Below, piece after piece: positions 53,081 to 63,141 of a stretch of DNA of 64,000 bases. The translations under genes and the position numbers were made by a program. Under the pieces are notes generated by a model, which saw only the letters and a list, made by a program, of their open reading frames with translations, was not told the origin of the DNA and did no database searches. The stretch covers positions 62,001-126,000 of the forward strand of contig NZ_AP014924.1 of NCBI RefSeq assembly GCF_001544015.1, read 5' to 3'. Numbering within the stretch: the stretch's first letter is position 1; each line of letters begins with the position of its first letter. This DNA is from Limnochorda pilosa (GTDB lineage Bacteria > Bacillota > Limnochordia > Limnochordales > Limnochordaceae).

Positions 53081-53992
53081 ATGACCTGGCTCAGGCGACT
53101 CAGCACCGCGGCGGCGGTGGGCATGTTCTTCCTCCTGGCGTCGGGGGTGCTGGTGACCACCACGGGTTCGGCGGCGGGCTGCGGGAACGCCTGGCCCTTC
53201 TGCGACGGCGACTGGAACACCCTGGCCACATGGATCGAGGTGAACCACCGGGCGGTCACGGGCGTCCTGGGGCTCTTGATCCTGGCGGTCTCGGTACTGG
53301 CCTGGCGGCAGCTCGGGCACCGGCGGGACGTGCGGCGGCTGGTGGGCGCCTCCCTGGGCTTCCTGCTGCTCCAGTCCTGGCTGGGGGCGGCTGCGGTGAT
53401 GTGGGGCTCCTCGCCACCGGTGCTGGCCACCCACTTCGGCGTCTCCCTGGGCGCCTTCGGTGCCGTCCTCCTGCTGGCCGTGAGGGTACGCCAGCTCGCG
53501 ACGGGCCGGAGCTACCGGGGCGGTCCGGTGCCTGCCCGCTTCCGGTCCCTGCTCTGGGTCAGCCTGGCGTGGACGGTAGGGGTGGTCTACGTGGGGGCGT
53601 ACCTCCGGCACACCCACACGGGGCTCGCCTGCCTGGGTTGGCCTCTCTGCAACGGCGTGCCGGTGCCACCGCTGGGCACGGCGGCCTTCGTGGGCTTCGT
53701 CCACCGCCTGCTGGCCGGGGTCCTGATCCTCCTGGTGGCCTACGCGGGGCATCTCACCCGTCCCTACCGGCAGGACCGCCCGGACCTCTTCCGGGGCTCC
53801 CTGGCAGCCCTGGCCCTCCTCCTGCTCCAGACGCTGAGCGGTTGGCTGGTGGTGGGAACCCTCAGCTCCATTGCGGCCAACGTGATCCACTCCAGCCTGG
53901 TCACGCTCTTCACGGGGGTCCTCCTCTACCTGGCCATGGAGACCGCGCCCGAGGCCTCCACCCTTGAGGAGCGACGATCCGTGGCGGTCTGA
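53081..53992 (+). CDS. ctaA: Haem A synthase
   Basis: 303 aa, eight membrane helices in two halves. Conserved His ligands in EVNHRAVTG (His56), ATHFGVS, FVHRLLAG and NVIHSSL; paired loop cysteines Cys34/Cys41 and CLGWPLC. It oxidises the C8 methyl of haem O to haem A for the cytochrome oxidase encoded convergently next door. ATG behind GGGGGGTCC. A TTGACA at 53029 lacks a usable -10. Confidence 0.93.
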   Translation: MTWLRRLSTAAAVGMFFLLASGVLVTTTGSAAGCGNAWPFCDGDWNTLATWIEVNHRAVTGVLGLLILAVSVLAWRQLGHRRDVRRLVGASLGFLLLQSWLGAAAVMWGSSPPVLATHFGVSLGAFGAVLLLAVRVRQLATGRSYRGGPVPARFRSLLWVSLAWTVGVVYVGAYLRHTHTGLACLGWPLCNGVPVPPLGTAAFVGFVHRLLAGVLILLVAYAGHLTRPYRQDRPDLFRGSLAALALLLLQTLSGWLVVGTLSSIAANVIHSSLVTLFTGVLLYLAMETAPEASTLEERRSVAV

Positions 53993-54020
53993 GAGGGTAC
54001 GCCCGACGGGGAAGCAGGCT

Positions 54021-54656
54021 TCAGATCCAGAAGAGGAGCACCCACAGGTAGATCCACAGGACGCCCACGAAATGCCAGTAGATCGCACCCGAGGTGACGG
54101 CGCGGGCTGCCGTCGGTCCGTGGTGCCTGAGCCGCACCGCGCCCACGATCAACCAGCCGAGGCCCGCCAGGACGTGCGCCGCGTGGACGGCGGTGAGCAC
54201 GTAGAAGAACGAGGCGTGGGGATTGGAGGCCAGGAAGACGCCGGCCGCCGCCAGTTGGCGCCAGGCGGCGAGCTGCCCCAGGACGAAGAGGATGCCCAGG
54301 AGCGTGGCCACGTTCACCGCCGGTTGGAGGCGCACCCCGTCCCCCCGCCGGAAGCCGCTCCTGCCCCACTCGAGCACGCCGCTGCTCAGGACCAGGACGG
54401 CGGTGCTGAACCAGAGGATCCCCGGCATGCTGACGGGGGTCCAGTCGCTCCCCGTGCGGCGGGCGAGGTAGGTGCTGGTGAAGCCCAGGAAGAGCATGGT
54501 GACCGCACCCAGGAGGAGCCACACCCCCGCGTGCGCGATGGGTGCGCCTTCGGGGGAGGGCCGGCCGCTGTCGCCGTCCCCCCCGCCGAAGTCGGGGATG
54601 CCGGGTCCTCCTGGTGGGTGGACCTCCGCAGGCGTTTCCAGAAGCTGCTGCGCCAT
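54021..54656 (-). CDS. Cytochrome c oxidase subunit III (second copy in cluster)
   Basis: 211 aa, about five helices. Haem-copper oxidase subunit III blocks: AHAGVWLLLGAVTMLFLGFTST, ASFFYVLTAVHAAHVLAG and YWHFVGVLWIYLWVLLF. N-terminal 35 residues are a Gly/Pro-rich cytoplasmic extension. It is the last gene of the oxidase run, after subunit I, and differs from the first subunit III gene at 57711. Confidence 0.88.
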   Translation of the reverse strand: MAQQLLETPAEVHPPGGPGIPDFGGGDGDSGRPSPEGAPIAHAGVWLLLGAVTMLFLGFTSTYLARRTGSDWTPVSMPGILWFSTAVLVLSSGVLEWGRSGFRRGDGVRLQPAVNVATLLGILFVLGQLAAWRQLAAAGVFLASNPHASFFYVLTAVHAAHVLAGLGWLIVGAVRLRHHGPTAARAVTSGAIYWHFVGVLWIYLWVLLFWI

Positions 54657-54700
54657 GGGATGTACGCTTCCTCCTTTGGCCGCCGCCCAATCCCGGCGAC

Positions 54701-56434
<1,734 letters not shown>

Positions 56435-56514
56435 TCCGCTCCCTTCTCGAGCACCATCGGCTCAGAGTCCGAGCAGGTTCCCCGGGGCTCGACGGCAGGG
56501 TGGTCAGGCCCGCC

Positions 56515-57339
56515 TTACTGGGCCCGGGCCGCCAGCCACGCGTCGTACTCCTCCTGGGTCTCCACCACCAGCCGGGACCCCATCAGGTAGTGACCCACCC
56601 CGCAAAGCTCCGCACAGGCGATGGGATAGGTGCCTGTCTCGGTGGGCGTGAACCACACCTGGGTGACCCGGCCCGGCACCGCGTCCTGCTTGAAGCGGAC
56701 GTCCGGGATGTAGAGGCTGTGGATCACGTCCTTCGAGGTGAGGAGAAGGCGCACCGGGCGCCCTACCACCAGGTGGAGCTCGGAGGCTACCAGGTCGTCC
56801 GAGGCCCCCTGGGCATTCCGGTCGAGCCCGATGGGGTTCCGGCCCGAGCCCGAGCCGGGCCGGATGGTGCCCAGTACCCCGTCTGCGCCCGGGTAGTGGA
56901 AGTTCCAGCCGAACTGCTGGGCCACCACCTGGACCGTGGCCGCGTCCGGGGGAGGCGCCCCGTGCACCTGGAGCCAGAGCCCACCCCCCAGGACGGTGAG
57001 GACCACCAGGATCGCAGCGGGGATCAGGGTCCAGGCGAGCTCGAGCCGGGTGTTTTCGTGCCAGTAGCTGGCCCGGCCCACGCCCCGGTCCGCGAAGCGG
57101 ACGAGGAAGAACCCAAGCGCCGCCTGAACCAGGATGAAGACGGTTCCGATGATGACCAGGATCGCGTTGAAGAGACGATCGATGCCGCCCCCCTCGATCG
57201 AGACCAGAGGAGGCCGCCACCAGTGCCCCAGGGCGTAGACGAACGAGGTCACCGCCGCCGCCAGGATCGCCCAGATGAGCAGGCCGGCTGCCGAGCCGAC
57301 GCGGTTGGGACGTCTCTCTTCCGCTGGATCTCTCAGCAT
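56515..57339 (-). CDS. ctaC: Cytochrome c oxidase subunit II
   Basis: 274 aa. Two helices, then the cupredoxin domain with complete CuA site: His207, Cys242, Glu244, Cys246, His250 and Met253 (CAELCGVGHYLM). Aromatic entry patch GWNFHYP. Unlike Bacillus CtaC there is no C-terminal cytochrome c domain. A Gly/Arg-rich insert at about 160-180 sits within the CuA domain. ATG 57339 with AAAGGAG. N-terminus lacks a lipobox. Confidence 0.94.
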   Translation of the reverse strand: MLRDPAEERRPNRVGSAAGLLIWAILAAAVTSFVYALGHWWRPPLVSIEGGGIDRLFNAILVIIGTVFILVQAALGFFLVRFADRGVGRASYWHENTRLELAWTLIPAAILVVLTVLGGGLWLQVHGAPPPDAATVQVVAQQFGWNFHYPGADGVLGTIRPGSGSGRNPIGLDRNAQGASDDLVASELHLVVGRPVRLLLTSKDVIHSLYIPDVRFKQDAVPGRVTQVWFTPTETGTYPIACAELCGVGHYLMGSRLVVETQEEYDAWLAARAQ

Positions 57340-57355
57340 CGCGAGGCTCCTTTCG

Positions 57356-57703
57356 TCAGGGCAGACGGGTGAAGGCGTCGGGGGCAATCCCCGCGAGGAG
57401 GGCCACCGCCAGGATCAGGGGCGAGAGCACCGCGTACACGAAGGTGAGCCGCTCGAACCGCAGGTGCATGAAGTACGCCATGATCAGCGCCCCCTTCATC
57501 AGGGCCAGCACCACCAGGAGCCCTACCGTCACGCCCCGGGGCAGCGACAGCGAGGCCACTGCGATCTCCACGATGGTGAGCCCCAGGAGCCAGAGCCAGG
57601 TGCGGACGTACAGCCCGGACCCTGCATCGTGGCCGGCCTGGGTGCCTGGTTGCACCGCGGGGCCCTGAGCTTGAGGGGTCATCGGTTCGGACACGTCGCG
57701 CAC
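57356..57703 (-). CDS. Cytochrome c oxidase subunit IV (prokaryotic type)
   Basis: 115 aa with three membrane helices (WLWLLGLTIVEIAVA, VGLLVVLALMKGALIMAYFMHL, YAVLSPLILAVALLA); ALMKGALIMAYFMHLRFE is diagnostic of COX4_pro. The N-terminal 30 residues are soluble. Starts at GTG 57703, GTG 57694 or ATG 57682 are possible. It sits between subunits III and II. Confidence 0.9.
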   Translation of the reverse strand: MRDVSEPMTPQAQGPAVQPGTQAGHDAGSGLYVRTWLWLLGLTIVEIAVASLSLPRGVTVGLLVVLALMKGALIMAYFMHLRFERLTFVYAVLSPLILAVALLAGIAPDAFTRLP

Positions 57704-57710
57704 ACCCCTT

Positions 57711-58319
57711 TCACACGAGGTAGAGGAAGGTGAAGATGAAGACCCACACCAGGTCCACGAAGTGCCAGTAGAGGCCGGCCGACTCCACGCCGTCGGCGCC
57801 GAAGCGCCCCTGGAGGGTCCGGTAGGTGACCGTGGTGAGGTAGACGACCCCCGCCAGCACGTGAAAGCCGTGGAAGCCCGTGATCACGAAGAAGGTGGTG
57901 CTGAAGAGAGGGACGCCCCAGGGGTTGGTGCCCAACCGGGCGCCTTCGAGGATGAAGTGGGTCCACTCGTAGCCTTGCATCCCCAGGAAGAGGAGGCCGC
58001 CGGCCACCGTCAGCCCCAGGAGCCGTCCGGCCTTCAGAGGGTCGCCGCGCCGGGCGGCGCCCACGGCGGCGGCCATGGTGGCGCTGCTGCAGATGAGGAC
58101 GAAGGTCATGAACCCGACGAGCCCCAGGTTGAAGATCTCACCCTGGGCGGGCCAGGTTTCGCTCGCGGCCCTCAGGAACCCGTAGCCGGCTACCAGGCCG
58201 GCAAAGGTGAGGGTGTCCGAGAGCAGGAAGAGCCACATCATGAGCTTGCCCCAGGGGACCTGGAAGAACGAGGTGGCCCCCTCCCACCGGGAGACCGGTG
58301 CCTGTGGTGCTGTCTCCAC
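57711..58319 (-). CDS. ctaE: Cytochrome c oxidase subunit III (first copy)
   Basis: 202 aa, five helices, GTG start with GGGGAGG. Family blocks KLMMWLFLLSDTLTFAGL, EWTHFILEG, TGFHGFHVLAG and GLYWHFVDLVWVFIFTFLYLV. It is the normal CtaE partner placed before subunit IV and II; the cluster carries another subunit III at 54021. Confidence 0.93.
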   Translation of the reverse strand: METAPQAPVSRWEGATSFFQVPWGKLMMWLFLLSDTLTFAGLVAGYGFLRAASETWPAQGEIFNLGLVGFMTFVLICSSATMAAAVGAARRGDPLKAGRLLGLTVAGGLLFLGMQGYEWTHFILEGARLGTNPWGVPLFSTTFFVITGFHGFHVLAGVVYLTTVTYRTLQGRFGADGVESAGLYWHFVDLVWVFIFTFLYLV

Positions 58320-58443
58320 AATTCCACACCTCCCCGTGATGCCCGGGCCCGACGGGCGGACCCTCGCCCCATGGAAACGGAGCGGCCCATGCGACTTCAC
58401 ACCGAAGAGACCATGCACCCGGTGAGCCGCGCCGTCCCCCGGG

Positions 58444-59364
58444 TCACACCGTCCTGTCGAGCACGGCGACGATCAAGAGCACCGTGAGGTAGACAAGCGC
58501 GTATCGCAGCAGCCAGCGCCCCCAGAATCTGGCCTGCTCAGGTCCTCCCCGCACCGCCCGGAGCGCCGCGCCCACGTAGACCGCGCCCAGAACCAGTGCC
58601 ACCGCCAGGTACGTGGCCCCCGCGACACCCACCAGGTGAAGGAGAACCGAGAGCACCAGGAGCACCGCACTGTAGACGGCGATCTGGTTCAGGGTGGCCT
58701 GCTCCCCCTGGACCGCCACGACCATGGGGAAGCCGGCCCGCCGGTAATCGTCGGCCACCAGCAGGCTCAGCGCGAAGAAGTGGAGCGGCTGCCACACCAC
58801 CATGATGAGGAAGAGGACCGCCGCCGGCCAGGAAAGGGTGCCCGTGGCGGCCGCCCACCCGATCAGGGGCGGGATGCCGCCGGCCACGCCTCCCACCAGC
58901 GTGTTCCAGGGCGTGCGCCGCTTGAGCCAATAGGTGTAGACGCCCGCGTAGAAGAGGATTCCACCCAGGGTCAGAAGCGCGGCCAGACCGTTGGCGCCCC
59001 AGGCGACCACGGCCAGGGCCGCCACCGCCATCCCTGTGGCGTAGGCGAGCGCGTGCAGCACCCGGATCCTCCCGGCGGGAAGGGGCCGATCCCGGGTCCG
59101 CTCCATGAGGGCATCCAGGTCCCGGTCCAGGACGGCGTTGAAGACGTGAGACGCGGCCACGGCCAGCGCGGTGCCGGCCAGGGTGGCAACGACCAGGCCG
59201 GCCGGCAGGGGCCTGTCCAGAGCCAGGGCCATGCCGATCCACGCCGTGAGGGTCGATGGAATCACGTGCCGGGGCTTGGTGACGGCCAGGTAGTCGCGGA
59301 GCGACCCGCTGGCGCGCGGGCGTACGACGGAGGCGGCGGCCAAGGGTGCGGTGATCTCCCTCAT
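58444..59364 (-). CDS. ctaB: Protohaem IX farnesyltransferase (haem O synthase)
   Basis: 306 aa UbiA-family enzyme with about nine helices. First Asp-rich motif NAVLDRDLDALMERTRDRP (76-94) binds farnesyl diphosphate through Mg2+; YTYWLKRRTPWNTLVGG and the second motif DDYRRAGFPM follow. It farnesylates haem B to haem O, feeding CtaA. First gene of the oxidase run. ATG behind GGGGGAGG. No clear promoter could be placed in the 247 bp upstream. Confidence 0.94.
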   Translation of the reverse strand: MREITAPLAAASVVRPRASGSLRDYLAVTKPRHVIPSTLTAWIGMALALDRPLPAGLVVATLAGTALAVAASHVFNAVLDRDLDALMERTRDRPLPAGRIRVLHALAYATGMAVAALAVVAWGANGLAALLTLGGILFYAGVYTYWLKRRTPWNTLVGGVAGGIPPLIGWAAATGTLSWPAAVLFLIMVVWQPLHFFALSLLVADDYRRAGFPMVVAVQGEQATLNQIAVYSAVLLVLSVLLHLVGVAGATYLAVALVLGAVYVGAALRAVRGGPEQARFWGRWLLRYALVYLTVLLIVAVLDRTV

Positions 59365-59611
59365 CTCCCGTCCTCCCCCGAGGGGCCGAGCCAGGGTGAT
59401 GGGGGCTCGACCCCGCGAGGTGCGAAGCGTAGGCATTGATGTTGTAGCGTTTTCTCGGCCGATGAGAGGGATTCCTGCTAGCGGCGCCGGCCTCGGATGC
59501 GGGGAGAGCCCGCCGGAAAGAGCATCGCGAGCATGAGCAAATTCTTAACAACGCGCGGGAAGGCTTGACGATGGGGCGCGACCGGTCGCCAGGGGGGGCG
59601 CCGCCGCTGGG

Positions 59612-60397
59612 TCAGAGGATCTTCTCCAGAAAGGCGCGGGTCCGCTCCTCGGCGGGGGCCTGGAAGAAGTGTTCCGGGGTGCCGCGCTCCACCACGCGCC
59701 CCTCGTCCATGAAGATGACCCGGTCCGCCACCTCCCTGGCGAAGCCCATCTCGTGGGTGACCACCACCATGGTCATCCCCTCCCGGGCCAGGTCCTTCAT
59801 CACGTCCAGCACTTCCTTGATCATCTCGGGGTCCAGGGCCGAGGTGGGCTCGTCGAAGAGCATCACCTTGGGGTGCATGGCGAGACCCCGGGCGATGGCC
59901 ACCCGTTGCTGCTGCCCGCCCGAGAGCTGGGCGGGGTATGCGTGGGCCTTCTCGGGAATGCCCACCTTCTTCAGGAGATCGAAGGCCGTGGCCTCTGCTT
60001 CCGCCCGTGCCATGCGGCGGACCTTCACGGGTGCGAGGGTGAGGTTCTGAAGAACGGTCATGTGCGGGTAGAGGTTGAACTGCTGGAAGACCATGCCGAT
60101 CTCGGAGCGGAGCCGGATGAGGTCCACCTTCGGGTCGTACAGGTCCTGGCCGTCCACCACGATGCGGCCCGACTGGATCTCCTCCAGCCGGTTGATGCAG
60201 CGCAGGAAGGTGCTCTTGCCCGAGCCGCTGGGTCCGATCACCACCAGCACCTCGCCCGGGGCGACCGATTCGGTGATGCCCTTCAGCACGTGATGGGAGC
60301 CGAAGTACTTGTGCACGTCCTCGAACCGGATGATGGGCTCCGGTGCCCCGTCGTACCCTGCGGCCGCCTGCTCCGGGCGTGCGGTGACGCTGTTCAC
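59612..60397 (-). CDS. Polar amino acid ABC transporter ATPase (GlnQ/HisP type)
   Basis: 261 aa. Walker [11 protein letters not shown]-loop [16 protein letters not shown], signature LSGGQQQR, Walker [13 protein letters not shown] and H-loop VTHEMGFA. The QFNLYPHMT block marks the polar amino acid uptake branch. No permease or binding protein is adjacent in this window. GTG start with GGGGGGAG. Confidence 0.93.
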   Translation of the reverse strand: MNSVTARPEQAAAGYDGAPEPIIRFEDVHKYFGSHHVLKGITESVAPGEVLVVIGPSGSGKSTFLRCINRLEEIQSGRIVVDGQDLYDPKVDLIRLRSEIGMVFQQFNLYPHMTVLQNLTLAPVKVRRMARAEAEATAFDLLKKVGIPEKAHAYPAQLSGGQQQRVAIARGLAMHPKVMLFDEPTSALDPEMIKEVLDVMKDLAREGMTMVVVTHEMGFAREVADRVIFMDEGRVVERGTPEHFFQAPAEERTRAFLEKIL

Positions 60398-60543
60398 CCC
60401 GCTCCCCCCCATGCACGGCCGTTTCGGCGCGGGAGCCCCGCGTCCCTCCTCCGTCGGAAACGGAAGGAGATGCCGCCGTGCGTCCGGAACCACCACCGGG
60501 TGCACGATCGGCCGACCCCACGCAAGCAGAGGAGCGATTCCCG

Positions 60544-61326
60544 ATGCGCGCAGCGCGACCCGCCGTCCCCCTCGACGGGCGCAAGCTGGTCCTTTTCGAC
60601 CTCTACGGGACCCTCGTCCACGCCCGGGAGCGACCGGCGGAGGTCTACCGCCGCGCCCTGGCGGAGCTGGGTCTCTTCCCTCCCGATGCGATCCTGGAGC
60701 AGGCCGTGCAGGCTGCACTGGAGGCCTACTGGATGCAGCGGGCCGAGTGCCGCACGCTGGAGGCGGTGGGGCTGGCCCGGGAAGCGATGGCCCAGGCGGT
60801 GCTCGAAACGGTGGCGCCCAGCCGGGAGCCGGAGGAGCGCCGGTCCCTGGCCCGGGCCTTCGAGCCCACCTTCGGCCGGATGCGCAGCTGGTACGCCGCC
60901 TACGACGACGTCCTGCCGGTGCTGGAGCGCCTGAGCGCCCGCGGCCTTCGCCTGGGGGTGCTCTCCAACTGGGACGCGTCGGCGCTCCAGCTCCTGCGTG
61001 AGCTGGACCTGGACCGGTTCTTCGACGTGGTGGTCATCTCCATTCCCGAAGGGGTGGAAAAGCCCGACCCCGCCATCTTCCGGCTGGCCCTGCAGCGGGC
61101 CGGCGTCGGCGCCGGCGAGGCGGTCATGGTGGGCGATACCTACGAGGACGACATCCTGCCGGCCCGGGAACTGGGGCTCCTGGCCGTCCACCTGACGCGC
61201 CGGGGCCGGCCTGGCGGCCGGCCCGACGCTGGGGGTCTCTCGGTTCCGGGCGGGGCAGATGCCGCGCCCGATGGCGTGGTAGCAATCGATTCACTCTTGG
61301 CGCTCGCGCCCGATCCTGCCGCCTAG
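60544..61326 (+). CDS. HAD-superfamily phosphatase
   Basis: 260 aa. Motif I FDLYGTLV (Tyr in place of the more usual Asp/Phe), helical cap (about 25-110), motif II VLSNWD, motif III Lys in VEKPDPAIF and motif [10 protein letters not shown]. Closest in pattern to haloacid dehalogenase/phosphoglycolate-type hydrolases; substrate unknown. AGAGGAG precedes the ATG. Its end overlaps the end of the convergent oxidase gene by 4 bp. Confidence 0.88.
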   Translation: MRAARPAVPLDGRKLVLFDLYGTLVHARERPAEVYRRALAELGLFPPDAILEQAVQAALEAYWMQRAECRTLEAVGLAREAMAQAVLETVAPSREPEERRSLARAFEPTFGRMRSWYAAYDDVLPVLERLSARGLRLGVLSNWDASALQLLRELDLDRFFDVVVISIPEGVEKPDPAIFRLALQRAGVGAGEAVMVGDTYEDDILPARELGLLAVHLTRRGRPGGRPDAGGLSVPGGADAAPDGVVAIDSLLALAPDPAA

Positions 61327-62759
61327 CTCACCCGGGTCTCGGGGCGTACCCGTTCCCCCTCCGGCCTGGAGGGGACCGCCGCGGGTCCCGGTGTGCCCAC
61401 CACGTGGCTCCAGGCCAGGGCGGCCCGCACCCGCCAGCTGATGCCCGGGCTGGGCAGGACCTTCCCCGGGTTCAGCAGGTGCCGGGGATCGTAGCGCTTC
61501 TTCCAGGCGATGAGCTCCCGCATTTGGCGGGGGCCCAGGATCCGTGCCGCCTCATGGGCCCGCAGGAGACCGATCGAGTAGGGGTGGCCGCCGTAACGGC
61601 CCACCCGTTCCTCCAGGGTGGCCAGGGCCCGCTCGGCCTGCCGCCGGGAGAGGAAGCTGGGGGCGAAGGCGTGCACGGCCACCTCCTCACCCATGACGCC
61701 CACGCCCTGCAGCGCCACGGGGTGCTGGAGCTCGGCCAGGTCCTCCACCAGGGGCGTGAGCCCGTAACGAGGCAGCACCAGCCGGCGCTGCAGCGCACCG
61801 GGAATCACCAGGCTGCTCTCCATGGCGGCGAACCGGTCGTCCCACTCGGCCACCGCCTGGTGCGGGGCCAGAACCCGGCCGCCCGTGAAGCGGGCCAGCG
61901 CGTCCACCTGGGCGTCCAGCGCATGGCGGTCCGGGTCGCGGCTCATCAGCACCAGGATGCCCATGTCGTCGGCAAACCCGTGCCGGTTGGCCCCCACCGG
62001 CGCCTCGTTGCTGGCCTCGGCGTTCCGGAAGGCCACGTGCCAGAGGGGCCAGTCCGAGTCGAAGACCAGGTGCAGGGCCCGGATCAGCTCCGCCTGGCTC
62101 AGGTAGGCCAGGGCCCAGACGCTCAGGGGCGCCTCCCGGGCCACCTTGAGGGTGACGCGGGTGATGAGGCCGGTGATGCCCTCCAGGCCGCAGACGAGCC
62201 GCAGGTCGTTCCCTGCTGACCTCAAGGTCTCGCCGGTGGCGGTCACCATCTCCACCGACTGGAGGTTGGAGTGGAGGTAGCCGTACTGATAGCTTCCCAA
62301 CCCGGCCCCGTCCTCGGCCACCCAACCGCCCACCGTGCTTCGAGGCGCGCTGGTGGGGAGCAGGCGCAGCGCCAGGCTGTGGGCGAGGAGGGCTTCCTCC
62401 ACCCGGTTCCAGGTCACGCCCGGCTCCACCGTCACCGTCTGGGTGGTGGGGTCCACCTCGAGCACCCGGGCCATGCGGGAGAAGTTGACCGCGATTCCGC
62501 CGCGTACGGGAAGCGCCCCGCCCCACGGGCTGGTGGCCCCGCCGCGCGGTACCAGCGGCACGCCGGCCTCGGCCGCGATCCGCACCAGCTCTATCACTTC
62601 ACCGGCGCTCTCAGGCCAGACCACCGCCGAGGGCCGGGTGTGGAGGAAGGGGCCGAATCCCGCGGAGGCACCGCCGTCGCGCCCGTGCTCGGAAAGGACG
62701 TCGCCCTGGAACTGAGCCCTCTCGCCGAACAGGGCCTGAAGCCGTTCTCGCCAGTGCAC
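61323..62759 (-). CDS. FAD-linked oxidase (glycolate/D-lactate oxidase type)
   Basis: 478 aa from the GTG at 62759, which has GGAGAGGGGGG seven bases upstream; an in-frame GTG at 62828 lacks any ribosome site. FAD_binding_4 (PCMH) domain: VPLVPRGGATSPWGG, VNFSRM, PTSAPRSTVGGWVAEDGAGLGSY (shown in part), GLEGITGLITRVTL. The C-terminal cap ends in KKRYDPRHLLNPGKVLP, as in GlcD/DLD oxidases. It would oxidise a 2-hydroxy acid. Confidence 0.9.
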   Translation of the reverse strand: MHWRERLQALFGERAQFQGDVLSEHGRDGGASAGFGPFLHTRPSAVVWPESAGEVIELVRIAAEAGVPLVPRGGATSPWGGALPVRGGIAVNFSRMARVLEVDPTTQTVTVEPGVTWNRVEEALLAHSLALRLLPTSAPRSTVGGWVAEDGAGLGSYQYGYLHSNLQSVEMVTATGETLRSAGNDLRLVCGLEGITGLITRVTLKVAREAPLSVWALAYLSQAELIRALHLVFDSDWPLWHVAFRNAEASNEAPVGANRHGFADDMGILVLMSRDPDRHALDAQVDALARFTGGRVLAPHQAVAEWDDRFAAMESSLVIPGALQRRLVLPRYGLTPLVEDLAELQHPVALQGVGVMGEEVAVHAFAPSFLSRRQAERALATLEERVGRYGGHPYSIGLLRAHEAARILGPRQMRELIAWKKRYDPRHLLNPGKVLPSPGISWRVRAALAWSHVVGTPGPAAVPSRPEGERVRPETRVS

Positions 62760-62909
62760 CTGGAGACCCCCCTCTCCGCCGCCCCGGCCGCCGTCGTTGC
62801 AGGGCCCTGCATTCGTGAACTCGTTCACAAAGACCGGCCATAAGAACGCTCCCGTGAAGGAGCGGCAGGACGTAACGTTTTTCCCAAGTCCAATCTAGCA
62901 CACCCGAGG

Positions 62910-62928
62910 GGCCGCGTCAAACGCGGCC
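62910..62928. terminator. GC-rich stem-loop in divergent region
   Basis: GGCCGCGT-CAA-ACGCGGCC, perfect 8-bp stem, between the oxidase start and the pyrB promoter. No T-run. Confidence 0.35.
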
Positions 62929-62956
62929 GCGCCCTCAAGCGCCCTCGATTCTTTCC

Positions 62957-62985
62957 TTGACCTGACGCGGTGGGTCCGGTAGAGT
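62957..62985 (+). promoter_or_regulatory. Promoter of the pyr operon
   Basis: TTGACC (62957-62962), 17 bp, TAGAGT (62980-62985). Transcription would begin near 62992, just before the PyrR-type loop. Confidence 0.7.
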
Positions 62986-63003
62986 ATCCACGAAGGCCAT
63001 TCC

Positions 63004-63071
63004 TTTAAGCGGGTCCCGCGAGACCGGCAAGGGATGGGCGAACACGGTCCGGCCCCCGGAAGCGTCCGGGG
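63004..63071 (+). promoter_or_regulatory. PyrR-binding attenuator leader of pyrB
   Basis: GGUC-CCGCGA-GACC (63012-63025) is a 4-bp upper stem closing the hexaloop CNGNGA typical of PyrR binding loops, followed by the purine bulge GCAAGGG and preceded by UUUAAG. A second hairpin CCCCGGA-AGCG-TCCGGGG (63054-63071) could be the stem that it competes with. UMP-PyrR binding would then lower pyrB expression. No U-run is visible, so translation-level control is possible. Confidence 0.65.
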
Positions 63072-63141
63072 TCCACGTGCCTGCGCTCCCCTGCCGCGGG
63101 CTTTTCCTCTGCCCGCCGGGTCCCGGTCAGGAGGGAGCACG